Assembly: GCA_024362935.1 (NCBI GenBank)
Contig: JANCRA010000040.1
Coordinates: 744,001 to 808,000 of the forward strand
Direction of reading: 5' to 3'
Length of the DNA: 64,000 bases
Source: Setophaga petechia
Lineage: Eukaryota; Chordata; Aves; Passeriformes; Parulidae
The translations under genes were made by a program, and so were the position numbers. A model generated the notes under the pieces. It ran no database searches. It was not told where the DNA came from and saw only the letters and a program-made list of their open reading frames with translations. Each line of letters opens with the position of its first letter. Within the stretch, counting starts at the first letter, position 1. Positions 1-12,915 of the stretch are shown here, piece after piece.

Positions 1-1278
1 GATTTTTCAAACTGAGCTCAGAAACACAGTTAATGAACATTGCTGTCAATGTAATTCATGGGCTTAGTTTCTGTATGACCAGAAGAACTAGAAAGGTTGG
101 AGTAATGTTTTGAATTCCAATGTCAATTGTAATTTATCTTATTTAAGATAGGAAAACCTCCTTCCTGGGTGATCTGAAGAAAATTCTTCACTGGAAATCA
201 GACATGATAATAAATCACTTCTTGGTTTTCTCACATGAATAATTTGTGTCTTGTTATGCAAAGCCTGGAAGCTAATTTAAAGTTGAGAACAGAAATTCAC
301 TAATAATCAATGTCTCTCATTTCCAGATTTACTTTTCAGAGACAAAAGCACTGTGTAAGAAATCAAATAGAATACTGGAAGGGGAAGGAACAGCTATCTG
401 ACATTTTAAAGCTTAGCAATTGTAATGCTGCAACACAGCAAGCAATGTACCAAATAATGTGATTGGGGCAATGTCACCTTGAGCTTCAGTCCCTCCCTCT
501 GAATTTATATGTATCTTAAAGAAAAAAGGAATCATAGTATATCTTACCTTTACACTGGAAAGGAACTGAATGCATAGCAGACAAGGTCAGGGCACTTTAA
601 ACACTGAGTTATAGAAGGGAGAAAATTAACTTTTTTTTTTTTGTGGACAGGTAATTTTTCAGTCTGATCAGTTCCTGGTCATTTCCATTGCACAACAGTC
701 AAATACATGTGCCAACATAAGATCAGGAGTGGAAGGGGGCCACAAATAAGCAGATGGAGCGAGAGTGGCTCAGGACTGCTTCTGATGGCTGCCCTGGCTC
801 ATGTCAGCTGGGAACATACATCAAACTGCATATGAACTGTTGCCTGCTCTCACTTTGGACAAGCTGTGAGAAAGAGTATGACCTTTAGTTGTAAACACAG
901 AAATCTGCCAAGTGATTTTTGCTTCTGGAATATCACATTGTATGGACCAGATTCAGGTGGCCTGTTCCACCGAAATCTTTCCGCCAGATGTTTCCCATCA
1001 GTTGTTGTGATTGCACCCCACTCAGCACCTTACTCAGCCCATCTGAAGGGCTCAAGTGTAGAGTGTCAAAGGTATTACGTTCCATTTTCTGACAGGCTTG
1101 GGAATACCAGTGAAATAAGCATTGCCTAGGTATGTCTCTATTTCCACTGTCAGCCCTACAGCCCACTAAGTCTTCAATGACAGTTTAAGAGACCCTTCTT
1201 TGTTGTTTGCAGAGAGAAAAGTGTATTTTCTGGTTGGAAAATAAATTTTTCAGTACATAATTAAGAGTTTTTAACTCT
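1..1278. other. Single-copy A+T-rich DNA, no gene seen
   Basis: Only short open frames (up to 87 codons) on both strands, none with a recognisable domain. A T12 run lies near 630. No repeat family was recognised. Confidence 0.7.
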
Positions 1279-1342
1279 ATTTAATATCCAGAAGATAATC
1301 AGGATGCCATATTTAATATCCAGCAGATAATCAGGATGGCAC
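1279..1342. repeat. Tandem duplication, period 32 bp
   Basis: Two copies of ATTTAATATCCAG(A/C)AGATAATCAGGATG(C/G)C start at 1279 and 1311, separated by two bases and differing at only about two sites, so the duplication is fairly recent. No coding role is visible. Confidence 0.95.
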
Positions 1343-1898
1343 ATGGGGGATAGTGGTGATGTATTGAATGGCTCATTATTCCAGTTTCTCTGTTTTTTAC
1401 AGTGTGAAGCCTTTGTGGATTGTATTACTGCACGCTTAAAATTAAAAGTTGAAGAGATGGTACACAATCTGTTAACTATGTGAAGGTGGAAATAGCAGTT
1501 TCTGGAGTTTATTTTGCGATTCACTTGTGGTGGGTTTGCTTTTTATTTACTTTTACCACTGAATAGTGAAGGGTTTAAAAACACCCTGACTCCAAAAAGC
1601 AGTTGGTAAAAATCCTATTAATAACCTAGAAAGAAAAGAGGCCTCCTTATCTTTTTGAATCATTAGAAACCTGGGGTTTAATTCAGTCATTTTTCTTTCC
1701 CTGTGTTGTTGATTTCAGCTCACTATTAAAAAAATATATACCTTGCTTCTACTGAATAATCTAATTCTGTTCATACAAATCTGAGCTAAGTTCATTAAAA
1801 GATTTTATCTAACGTATTTCCTTACACATGTACAAGGTCTGTTTAATTTTGGTAATAGAATTAATTTTGAGTGATAACATTGCATACAAAAAGATTTA

Positions 1899-1956
1899 TA
1901 ATAGAAAGGTCTTGTAGTATAATAATAAGGTCTTGCATAATAGAAAGTCTTGTAGT
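1899..1956. repeat. Imperfect short tandem repeat
   Basis: The unit ATAATAGAAAGGTCTTGTAGT (21 bases; core AATAGAAAGGTCTTG) occurs at 1899-1919 and again at 1937-1956 with a one-base gap. A shorter copy, ATAATAAGGTCTTGC, lies between them at 1922-1936. Confidence 0.8.
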
Positions 1957-2464
1957 CCAAACATTCCTATTCTGTCTAGGCAATCTTGGTACTAATTTAG
2001 ATTATGTAACAATTTTATCATTTGTGATTTAGCAAATCCCTTACTCTTGTCGGTTCACATTTATCTTACTTGAGTTAATTAGATAGTAAAGTAAGATGTT
2101 ATGAAAATTTGCAAGTGACCCTTGCTGACAGAGAAGAGAGGCTAGGATGCAAAGTACAGATGTATATAGGTACATATTTGTTAATGTGTATCAGGTGTCC
2201 CAGCCAAATTTCAGCACCTTGATTATAGTTTTAGGTACGGTTCTTATGCACTCCAAATGTTTAGGTGAGCATGATTTGACCGATCACTCATACTACCGGT
2301 TATTAATATTGGTAAAACTTTGCCAAGCAACCATATTTCTGCAGCACTTTTGCTGCTTGTCTAAAGACCCAGGCATCCCTGGAGTCATCCAGTCATCCAA
2401 GTCATATGATTACTTGTCTATGATGCCAGATGACACTGGAAGGGTTTCAAAGACTTGTTAGAGA
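1957..2464. other. Single-copy DNA upstream of the CR1 copy
   Basis: One 104-codon frame (2147-2461) ends at the CR1 boundary and has no recognisable domain. Nothing else was seen. Confidence 0.6.
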
Positions 2465-3050
2465 AACAGCAATAGCATGGCCAGCAGGACCAGGGCAGTG
2501 ATCATTCCCTTGTATTTGCTACTCATGAGGCAACACCTCAAATCCTATGTTCAGTTTTGGGTCCCTAAATGCAAAAATGACATTGAGGGGCTGGAGCATG
2601 TCCAGAGAAGGGCAATGGAGCTGGGGAAGGATCTGGAGCAGAAGTGTGATGCAGAGCAGCTGAGGGAGCTGGGGGTGTTTTGCCTGGAGAAAAAGAGGGT
2701 TGGAGGAACCTTATTGCTCTCTATAGCTGCTTGAAAGGAGGGCGTAGCCAGGTGGGGATCAGTCTCTTCTCTCAAGCAACAAACAATTGGACACAAGGAA
2801 AACACCTCAAGTTGTGCCAGGGGAGGTTTAGATTGGTATTAGGAAAAATGTTTTCAAGAAAAGTTTTCTCCAGACTTGGAGCAGGCTGTCCAGGGTAATG
2901 GTTGACTCACCATCTCTGAAGCTCCTTCCAAGACCTGTCACTTGGCCATATTAGTAGTGAATCTGGTAGTGCTGGGTTAATGATTTTACTCAAGGGTTTA
3001 GAGGTGTTTTCTATGACTCTAGAAATGATTCTATGACTCTAGAGGAACTA
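2465..3050 (+). mobile_element. CR1 LINE fragment, 3' end of ORF2 plus 3' tail
   Basis: A 5'-truncated non-LTR retrotransposon copy. One frame from about 2477 to 2734 reads as the C-terminal part of the CR1 reverse-transcriptase polyprotein: a 'SYVQFWVPKCKNDIEGLEHV' stretch, then 'VQRRAMELG', then 'LRELGVFCLEKKR'. A frameshift moves the match to another frame, where 'LIALYSCLKGG', 'SQVGISLFSQAT' and 'CQGRFRLVLGKMF' continue it (about 2705-2850). The end near 3012-3046 carries two copies of a TTCTATGACTCTAG-like unit, the typical CR1 3' repeat, so the 3' terminus is intact. The copy is frameshifted and dead. Family membership rests on remembered CR1 protein and nucleotide consensus; the subfamily is not assigned. 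Confidence 0.88.
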
Positions 3051-3656
3051 TGGTGCTATGTTATCTTGGTTTTCCAGAGGTGTCATTTATCCTTCATGGG
3101 CCTCTACAAGCTTCCAAGAAACAATCCTTATTTACAGTGTTGGTCTGACCTTTAGGGTTTTTTACATAAGAATGAACCATATCAAATTTCACTACCTCCT
3201 TACAGTACACTGGATAATATGGACTAATTTATGTTAACAAAGTTAATACACTGTCATTCTACAAAGACTGATTAAAAGAGATTTTTCATAACAAAGGCTG
3301 GCACAGATTGCAAAGTCAGTGGAGGAGACAGACTTTCAGTGGATGCTCACCTCCAAAATCTTCTAAAGTGACCTATGAAGGTGCCATTTCCTTTCTGTTG
3401 ACAGCAGAAGATGAACGTGTGTACCTAAATGACAGCACCTTCAAACTGACTGTATACCCTTGAATAGCTCCTATCACAGAGAACCTGAACTGGTTCTCAA
3501 TGAGAAGAGGTGGCTTTGCCTGGGCAGCTGTTGTGAATCTCCATTCAATGAAGTCCTTGTCTAGCCATCTTTGTGTGTTTTAGGAAGTATTATGTGCTGT
3601 ACTCTGTATGTGAAATATGAGTATCTTTTTCCATACACCTTTATAGCCACACACAT

Positions 3657-3677
3657 TTTTTCTCTCAGAGAGAAAAA
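3657..3677. repeat. Inverted repeat, 10-bp arms
   Basis: TTTTTCTCTC and GAGAGAAAAA flank a single A. The arms are of low complexity, so this may be coincidence. Confidence 0.9.
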
Positions 3678-4689
3678 TTAAGGTGTGGCCAAGAATATTA
3701 ATTGTCATCTAATAAGGTATACAACTTACTCTTCATTAATATTTATCACTACTATATTTCAGTAATTCAGGTTGTTATGCAATTCTATTTATGAATATCA
3801 CATGAGAATAGATTATACAGTGGCATTTATCTGACATAGTATTAAACATCTGCAGTGTTACCAGACATGTTTATGTAAATTAATAATTCTCAGCTACTTC
3901 CTCTAATACAAACGAAATTAAAATAGGCTTGCCTGTAGTGAGCCATGTGAGCTGGTTTAGATGGCTTCTTTCACACTGTCTGTATTCTACTTAGAAAGTA
4001 TATCTTCCCCACTGAACTGTGAGTGACTAGCTCAGGTGTAGATATTTCCAGTATGGGTGTCTATATTTAGTGAGACCCATGCCTTCCAAAATGAGTGAAA
4101 TGTTGAGGTCTGTGGTTCCTTCTTACTCAGATTTTGAAAGGTCAACTCCAATATAAGCATATGCCACACAATATTCCATAATCCATGCAGCATGCTTGTC
4201 AGGTCTAGTATATCAACCTCACAGTCTTCTATATCACAATCCTTGCCCAACATGGTCTGTCTGCTGGTAGGAAAAGGCGGTCGTGTCTTTTCTGCCTGAT
4301 TTCTCCCATGAGATTATCTGTCAAAAAGCAGTTATGCTTGAAAGCTGAGGAGTTTGGGACATTTCTACCTCCTGAATCATTACCTAAATGTTTTTGAAAC
4401 AAGAACGACTTCACTGTCTCTCACCTGTTATTAAGCTTTTGGCACTTTCTCATGGCTGATGTTTCAAACGAAGTTTGGAAATGCCTGTAACGTATTTAAA
4501 CATCAGGGTAATGTAGCAGTTGGTGAACACTTTCCTACCTGGACTACACAGATAAATGGCTTGTGATTCCAAGATGAGATTGATCAGTCTTCACAGCTTG
4601 ATTTTGGATGGATCTGTGCTGTGCATCATGCTGGACTAGCTGGAACATTTACATTATATTACCAGTGCTTGGCAGAGATATCCAATTCA

Positions 4690-4990
4690 GCCCTGCACAC
4701 AGGACAGCATTAATTCATCACAGCAGATAAGTTAATTACCCTGGTCTGCTGGCAATGCTAATTAACCAGGGCACAGAGGCACAGTTACTTGGTTATTTTT
4801 CTTCCGTTTCCAGAGCTAGCTTGCCTGGCACAGCTCATAAATTTATACACCTTTATCTTTAGCCTAAAGGAGATGTGCCCTGGAGTGTCCTGGATCATAA
4901 TGAGTGTCATTTCCTGAGTAGCCTCTCTAATTTCAATGTGTTACAAATCCATTAAAAGTATCCAAATATACCTGTGCTTGCTCATAACAG
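4690..4990. promoter_or_regulatory. Possible conserved non-coding element
   Basis: Dense in homeodomain-type TAAT/ATTA words: ATTAATTCATC, GTTAATTACCC and CTAATTAACC. The inverted pair CCCTGGT (4739-4745) and ACCAGGG (4765-4771) surrounds one of them. A complex, non-repetitive sequence and clustered TAAT sites are typical of deeply conserved enhancers, but conservation cannot be judged from one sequence. Confidence 0.2.
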
Positions 4991-7900
4991 AAAAACATTT
5001 TGTTCTTCCTGCTACCTAAAAAACCTATTTGGCTATGGGGACAATCACCTTTTCCTTGGAGAAACTCATCTAAAAGTATATAGAAACTTACAACAGTAAG
5101 CCATTTTAGCTCAAATCATTAATGATTTTTTAGTAACATAGTCTTTATAACAATTTGCATTTTAACAGAACTAAATGTTAGCAGTGTTAAATTAATTTTT
5201 TTATTTAGATTACTAAATATCAAATATATAGCTGGGGACTAAGACATTGTTGTGCAAGGAGGTGTCTGACAAAATAGAGAGAGACAGTTTTTGTCTTAAG
5301 GGAGCCTATACTTGAATAGTCAAGAAAGATAAAAGAGAAACAGAGACTGAGGATGAAATAACTCACCTAAGCTCATAGAGCAGATCAAGGACAGAGCTGT
5401 ATTTTACTTCTCCGTCCAAATGTTCTCTGTCTTTCTTTATGTACTTTTTTTGCAAGACACTAAATTAATTCATTGATTTTGAAACTCCATGCGAATTTTG
5501 GGCTCAGGAGTCGCGTGACAAACTCAGACACTAAAATCTCCTCAACAGCTGCAAGAAGAAGTAAATTCAAAGTTTTTTGTCAAATGCCAGCCTGCTGCTG
5601 GGAGCTCCAAGCTCTCTGGGGCTGGGTGTGGATTGTGTCCACATCACCCTGACCAATTCAACTTACTTCTCTCCAGAACATGAAAAGTGAGTGCTGGCTT
5701 CTCAATGGCTGGCTCAGGATGTACACTGGAAATGTTACTGAACCTTCTTCCCATTGGGTCCAGACAACCACACCAAACAAAGCTGAGCCCATTTTGTGTA
5801 CAGTATTTTAGGAACAGGGAAAGACAGCATATTCCCTATTGGCCAGAGTTTCATTCTCTTTGAGAGTGACTGATTTAGTAAGAAATGGGTGTTTATAAAG
5901 CTGAATATATGACTCATGGCAAGGAAAATCTTAAACAACTACCTTGTTATATAATCTTTCCTATTCCTTAGTTTCATATGGCTGAAGACCAACAGGGATT
6001 ATTAAAGTAGGAGCAAGGTGACAACTGGTGTCACAATTACAGAATTAAGCACAAAACAAAAGTGATTTTTAAAGGCCAGGATAATGCCCAACTGCACAAA
6101 TGCCCAAATCATGCAGTGCAATAAGCGCTGTACTTTACAGAACAGCTGTTTTGCTGTCAGACTGTGCCTGTCACAAGCCATCAAACATCCTCTACTTACA
6201 TCCATACAGAAGTCAGCCATGTAGTCTCAGATCACTATCTTCTGTCCCTCCAGAGGAAGAGAGAGAAATTGCAGGGCTATCAATGCTCTCAACCGAAAAT
6301 AGTTTGAAAATCTACCTCTTCATCTCTCTTTTTCGTTTGCTGCAAGACTGATCAGATGAACTGATATAGCATTTCTATTAAACTTACGTAGCATAAAAAA
6401 GGGGAACATGTAAATACTGAAGGAGGTATATGTAAACATTATAGATTCACATATATTTATGTGTAAGAGGATTATGTATCAGAATTTAAGTAAATTTCAC
6501 CCCCTGTTTTTTGTCCTCAAGTTAAAGTGGGGCCTATTTTCAAAATTTTATTCTTAAAGTACACTTTGGGATTCTAGCAGACAAAAGACAGAAATACTGA
6601 GACACCTCCTTAGTTTGGGAGCCTTTAAAAAGTAAACAAACCAGCTTGTTAGTAGTTCTTGAATGGTCTAAATTAGACAAGATTTAATGCTGGGGAAAAA
6701 TTCTGGCTCCTGACAATGCATGATGTCTTATCTTCCATGTTCTTCACTTCCCATTAACTGAGCCTTCCCTAACCTGGATATCTTCTACTAGTCCATTCAT
6801 TATCTCTCTCCCCTGCCTGACACACTTAGAACACCTCACACTAACAAAGATTCAAGAGTTTATAAACACTACAGTTCCTGGGACCTTAAGTATTAATAGC
6901 AACAGAAACCTATAGTACAAGTTTATTTATAGACTTAAAACTAATATATACTACTCCACAATAACTTCATGTGCATGCCATGCAAACTGCTGGAAGCTGC
7001 TTTTTTTTTCCCTACTAAAAATTTAAAGTTCTAGTTTTCACTCAGTTCTGTTTATCTAGAGCCCATATTCACACTCCTTTACCCTGAGGGCAACTGGCTA
7101 CAGGCTTAGTGCATGAGCTTTGATTTTCACTGCAGTCTTAACAGTAAGCCATGAGTGTAATCAGTATTCTGAGGACTTTGTATGTTTTTCTGCACCCTCT
7201 GTGACCAAACTCAGAACTAAGCAAAATATTCACAGATGGAGATCTGCATTAATTCATTCCAGGGCCAGAAGGGGCCATGAGACCTGTACAAACTGTAGCT
7301 AGATTAAGGCATCTGTCTTCTGACTGACACAATTTCATTTGAAATACATCAGGAGATGGTGGACCCTTCCCAAGTACAGAGATATAAACTGGATAAAATG
7401 TTTCAAAATTTTAATTATCTTCACTAATAGGCTATTATGTCTTAAACTGTATGAATTCTGTTTTCAGGTGCTGAATCTTGTTTTTGCTCTGTCAGATATG
7501 CTGTGGGGAGAAAAAAAAAAAGCACCTCCTTCCACGATCAGAATTCAGCGCAGAATACAGCTCAACAGAGCACAGAATCTGCCTTCATGTTGTAATGTCG
7601 TTTTACAATCTGTGGATCATTTTACAGGGATCCATTTGAGTGCAAGTATATCTGCACTCTTTTTGACAGGGACAATACAAGTTGGCAAGACACAGTGATA
7701 TAGTATCACTGCCACGTGAATAGAAAACAGAGTTGAAGGGATTCCTTGTTCATACATCTAGAATAGTTTTAATCCTTCAGATGACAGAAATCCACTGAGA
7801 GCTCACACTGAGGTAAGTACAACTCCAAGGTCTTTCTTTAATTTATTTCTTTTCAGAAGTCCCCAGTCCTGCAAGTATAAAGTGCTTTTTCTGTTCCTGT

Positions 7901-9581
7901 ATTTAATCCAGCTGTCTGCGTTACTTCTGTGTCACCAAACTGCTGTCAACTGCAAGCTTAACCAATGGATATTTTCTATTCCTTTATGGATCATTTATTC
8001 TCACAACGCCTTCTGGAAGAGAGGTGTACCTTTCCTACCCCTGCAGGCTCTTTCAGTAAATAGTAGAAATACTAAGGCTCACAAGCATAAAATAAACCTC
8101 CAGGCATTATGGACCTCTGGTGAAATGACTCTGTGTTTTGCTTGGGATTAGCATAGAATTAGGTTTACTGGATTGTACTGCCTAGGCAAGATGGACAGGA
8201 TCAAAGACAACTTAGAAGTAACCTGGACTTGAAATGTCTTACTGTTGTCAGGGCTGATGTGTCTCTCCTTACCTGTCATTGAGGCTTATGGAAAATGTTC
8301 TAGCAGAAAGGTAAACACTTGGAGAATTTAAGCAGCTGAGTTCATGTTCTGAAGTCAATCTGGAAAAAGGCTGTTAAGATGTATTGAATATTTTTGGATC
8401 TACATATATATCTAGATATTATGATGGAGCTAGGAATGAATCACATGATAGCTAACTCTGTGTGGGGCAGAGTGGCTGAGCTGATAGATACCCAGGGTAC
8501 ATCCACATTCACAAAAAACAGAACCAGGAATGTCAGCACTGTACCCCTGGCTCAGTTCTCTGCTTGGTTGCTAGCTCACTCACTGGCTTTTTTAAACTTT
8601 TCAACTAGCTCTACCAAGGCCATGACAAAAACATTCTGAATTAGTTCCATAGGGAGAACTAATAAACATCAGTAAGACAGCAACAATTTCAATTGGCTCT
8701 TTCTGTTGTGTATAGGTGTTACATCTTATTCCAGCAAACCTTTCTGCCTCAGACACCTCAGCACATGCAAGAGATGCTACCCAGAACTGTGCTGTGTAAC
8801 CTCCAGTCTGATGGGCTGAGACATTGACCTCACATTATTTTAGAAAGTTTTTTAAAAAACAAGCCAAACCAAAACAAAAAACCCTACTTTTCTCTGTGGG
8901 TTACCACCTAAGGTACAGAATTGTTAGAGAGACTTGATATGAATGAAGCTGGGCCATGCAACTTAGACTCAGTGCTTACAAAAAGGTCCTTGCTCCTCTT
9001 TTGTTATTGTTACAGGTGTAGCCAAAATTACATCATCCACTGAGATAAAAAAGCCTAATCTTATTCACTTGGTCTGTTCCCCTAACTGTTTGTGTGCTGA
9101 CACCTCTCAGCAAGAGAGAAATCTCCTGCGGGGAATCTCAGCTTCAATTTGTAAGCATTTGCTAAATAGAGAGATAAGTTATCCAAAAAATTTATTGTGT
9201 TTTCAAGTGCTGATAGACACTTTTTCTCAGAGATAGAGATCTTTTCCTGCCTTTTTTATTTTTTTAAAGTAGAGGCAAGGTAAAAAACCCCAAGGTGATT
9301 GTATACTAAAACTGTTGCCTCTTACCCATCATATTAGTGCCTATGTCCCTTTGAAAACCCTCTCAGGATCTTCAGGTGCTCTAATTATCCTAATTGTCTC
9401 CAGCCCTGCAGCACAACCTCCCTCTCTTCTGGACTCTGGAGGTAGTGAGAATCTGCTGCTTGTGTCTTGCCAAGGAAAAAAGAGGAATGAATTGAAGAAG
9501 CACACTGACACTGCCTGTAGCTAAATGGCAAAGGGCTGCTTAATTAATAATTTATCTATCCCTCTCTGTTTACACTGTATT

Positions 9582-9640
9582 GTCTCTCTTTACAGCAGAA
9601 TGAGGACTTAGAGAAAACAATAACAGAATTAAGTGAGTGT
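9582..9640 (+). other. Exon-like module: acceptor, short coding-like piece, donor
   Basis: A strong acceptor-like tract (TGTCTCTCTTTACAG, ending at 9595) is followed by 37 nt (9596-9632) that read QNEDLEKTITEL, a coiled-coil-like sequence. A GTGAGT donor comes directly after. Splice sites and residue pattern fit a real or cryptic exon, but 37 nt is small and no neighbouring exon or gene was recognised. Chance is a serious alternative in 64 kb. Confidence 0.25.
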
Positions 9641-12055
9641 TTTCTTGAAAGGAATAAAATATGACTGTGTTTCTTGCCATGTTGTAGAGAACATTTTTAC
9701 TGGAAAAGTAACCAGTCCGGAACATCAGAAACTTGAAAATGTAGGCATAGATTCATTCAGCTCCTGGGCTCCCCAGAGTTCAGCTGAACTCCTGGACTAC
9801 TTAGTCACATCCTCAGCTCATGTCCAGCTTTCCATTCTTGCATTTCATGGAGGCACAGGAAGAGATGTGTGCTCTGTCACCTTCTCTGTCAAGTGACAGA
9901 TGTGCCAATAACATAATGGGACATGCAAGCAATCCTCTAACGACCAACACCAGCGTTAGCTGGTGTCAGTTGATCAGTGCATGTCCCTCAGGATGTATAA
10001 TACAAGGAATGAACTGGGACCATCAGTGAAGAAGTGTCAGGGAATGAACTACAAGGCAGCAAAAGAGCTCCTACCTCCTTTCCCTGCCCAAGGAACTTAT
10101 GGGGGCAAGGCACCAGGGATCCCACCACAGCATAGCTGTGTTGCTCTGAACCCTGGTCACCAATCTCGGCCTCAGCTGCAGATCATTCTGTGTGCAAGTT
10201 AACTGGTCTCTTGGTTTCAATCCCCAATTTTCTTGTTCAGCAGAGCTCTAAACATGAGAGTTGTCCCAGACATCAATCTTGTCTCCTCTGCAGTGGAATT
10301 CCTACTCATGTGCTAAACCTCTATTCCTATTCTTCTGCTTTTACATCTTGTCACACCAAGTGTCAAATGAGAGAAAAAGCATAAGGTGCACCATATAAAG
10401 TATCTGATTTTAATTTTTTTAGCTTTCACACTGTCCTCCAATTGTCTATATAAAAAAGTTTTAAAGGAACCTTACAATTTCTTTCTTTCCTCCCTCCCTA
10501 ACATACTTTTAAACTTAGATGTCAAACAAGTAATATTTTTCTTCCCAACAGCAAACTCAGTGCTGCCAAAAATATTCACAACACTTATGTAACCACTGCA
10601 TGGTTATCCACGTGAAGGATTACAGCAGGTCTGTGTACATGCTATGCTGGAGAGGTCAGTCTCCACAAACCCATTCATCCTGATGATGGCATTGCTCTAA
10701 CATGTGCTAAGAGCTCCTCATTTGAAAATGCTAGCTGATGCATTTCAATTTCATTTCAGCTTTCCATTTCTCTCATGAAAGGCAAGAAGGGTAAAGTTTT
10801 GGGATTTTTTTTAAATCCATTTCTGCTGCCTTCTAAGGCATTTAACAGGCTACAAGCATCTCTGTTTTATTCTTAGGAAACAGAAGAGTTAGCTAAAAGG
10901 ATAAATGAATCAATCCTTTTATTCCTTTACCTGGGACCTGTACTCTATCTCCTCTTTCAGATCAAAATTAGCATTGATTTGTTTAATTGTTACTAAAAGA
11001 GCCAAAGAAACATGATGGCAGTGAGATGTTAACATCAGTATCTAAACTAGGCAATGAAGCTTCCTTCACTGATATAAAGCTGATATTAAGAAGGATCATG
11101 TATTAAAACAAGGCACATTCTTTTCCAAGGTTTGATTTTTTGATCCATTCTTTTGTTGTTGTGGTAAACTATCAGTTCTGTAAAGCACACATTTTTTTTC
11201 TAACAGATATTTTTTCTATGAAAAGAGAATTACAAAGGCTATTCTACAGAGAAACAGTAGACAGTAACAGCTGATACATTTGTAGAAGTTTTCTTTCTTT
11301 CCTGCAGCATGTAGCCTGATTACAATACAAATTAATGTGTTGTGTTACAGTATTGGGCGAAGACAGCTCCAGGGGAGGAGTGTCAGGGAGGAAGTAAAGT
11401 TAGGTGTCTCCCAATACCTCGGCTGCTGGAAACTTATAGTCATGTCTTTTTGAGGAGTTTGGTCTTGTCAGCATGTCTGACTCAGTTTGAAATTCATGGG
11501 CAGACTGGGTTACTCAAGCAAGAATTGCTTAAGGTGAGGTTTATCTTCCCTAGTTAGAGATGTTTTCAGTGTAGACATTTGATTCTAAACTCACCCCACG
11601 AACTCCTTTTAAAATCAGCTTGAGAAACAGGCACCTTCAAAACATTGTTCACTTGAACCATTTAAAGTATTTTTCTTTTCATATTATACTCTGAGCTGAT
11701 TCAGCTCACTAATGTTGAAGAAAATGACCCTGTCACTCTCTCTCAGTTACCTCCTAGCCAGATTAGCACTTTAAATTAACTCACAAAGGGGTGCCAATAG
11801 GAGAGATGGACAGAGAAACAGGTAGATGTTCTTTGGTCCACAGCCCTTGACACCCAAACTCTGTTATCTTCCCATTTAGATGGGAATTTGTGTCATATAT
11901 TTATGAAACAAAATACCCAACTGTTTCACTGATGGGGACATAAGCATTCTTGTTTAACATAAACAGTGTGGTTTCCAAGTCAAATGAACAGAGAGAAAGC
12001 ACTGAACATTGCAATTTTAGCAGCTGGGATGAAGGTATGAATGAGAAAAGGGAAT
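9641..12055. other. Single-copy DNA, no gene seen
   Basis: Several overlapping short frames around 9633-10384 have no recognisable domain. No repeat was recognised. Confidence 0.65.
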
Positions 12056-12094
12056 GGTATTAAGTTAATTTAATGGTATTTAAGTTAATTTAAT
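12056..12094. repeat. Tandem duplication, period 19-20 bp
   Basis: GGTATTAAGTTAATTTAAT at 12056-12074 is followed at once by GGTATTTAAGTTAATTTAAT, differing by one inserted T. Confidence 0.92.
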
Positions 12095-12330
12095 GATAAT
12101 ACATGTAAAATGTGGGTTAAATAATGTAGATGTCTATGAAAATGAAATAATGCATTTGTTATTTTTTTTTAATTTGTGGAAAGAAAGAGATAAGAGACAT
12201 TGTAGACTCAAAACCAATCATAGTCAAACTCTTGTTGAAGATAACAGGCACTTTTTTCTAACGTAAACTGCAGAACTGATTTTAAAGGATAAATAAAAAT
12301 GCACTTGTTAACGTCACTAATATGAATTTG

Positions 12331-12915
12331 TGTTGTGGTTTAATCCCAGCCAGAAACAAAACATCACAGAGCTGCTTGCTCAGTCCCCCTGCTCCCAGCA
12401 GATTAAGGGAGAGAACTGGGTGAGTGCAAGTAAGAAAGCTTGTGGGTTGAGAGAAGACCAATATAATAATTAAAATAAAATAACAAGAAGAATAATTAAA
12501 AGGAAAATAACACCAAGAGCGAAAGAAAGAGAGAGAGAGAAATAAACCCCAAGACAAACAAGAGATGCAGCACATAGATTTGCTCTGACTGATGCCCAGC
12601 CTGTTCTTCAACAGTGAGGCCATAGAATTTCCTCCCATTTTATATGCTGAGCATGTTGACATATGGTGTGGAACACCTCTTAGGTCAGTCACCTGTACCA
12701 ACTGTGACCCCTCCAAGCCTATTGTGTCCCTCAAGCTCCTCACTGGCAGGACAACATAAAAAGATGAAACATCCTTGGCTTCAGGTAAGCACTACTAAGC
12801 AGCAACTAAAGCATCAGTGCGTAATCAACATTATTCTTGTCCTAAATCCAAAAGATGGCACTGCACCAGCTAATAAACAGGAAGAAAATTAACTCTATCC
12901 CAAATAAAACTGGGA
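12331..12915 (-). mobile_element. Solo LTR of an avian endogenous-retrovirus family (family A)
   Basis: Plus strand starts 'TGTTGTGGTTTAATCCCAGC' and ends near 'TCTATCCCAAATAAAACTGG', the reverse complement of a common bird LTR that begins with a TGTGCTGGTTTTGG-like motif and ends in a GGTTTAAACCACA-like motif. The minus orientation is chosen because it shows a TATA box (TATAAAA at 12644 to 12638) just after a degenerate CRE-like TGACATATGG context, as expected for a U3 promoter. No gag, pol or env sequence adjoins it on either side, so it is a solo LTR left by recombination. A purine-rich A+T insertion or expansion (about 12455-12550) is not part of the remembered consensus. Target-site duplications are not clear. 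Confidence 0.8.

Larger units (their letters stand above)
3051..9581. other. Single-copy A+T-rich DNA, no gene seen
   Basis: Apart from the possible regulatory stretch at 4690-4990 and the hairpin at 3657, there are only scattered frames of 60-119 codons. The longest (7339-7698) contains an A-run and has no domain. An acceptor-like and donor-like pair frames 7781-7812 (donor GTAAGT), but the 32-nt piece is not distinctive. Confidence 0.65.

Noticed and set aside
7781..7812. 32-nt piece between CCTTCAG and GTAAGT
   Set aside because: Too short, with a stop in one frame and no distinctive peptide; likely chance.
12282..12743. 153-codon minus-strand open frame
   Set aside because: It lies almost wholly within the family A solo LTR; the hydrophobic stretch comes from the purine-rich A+T insertion read on the other strand. 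No protein is supported.
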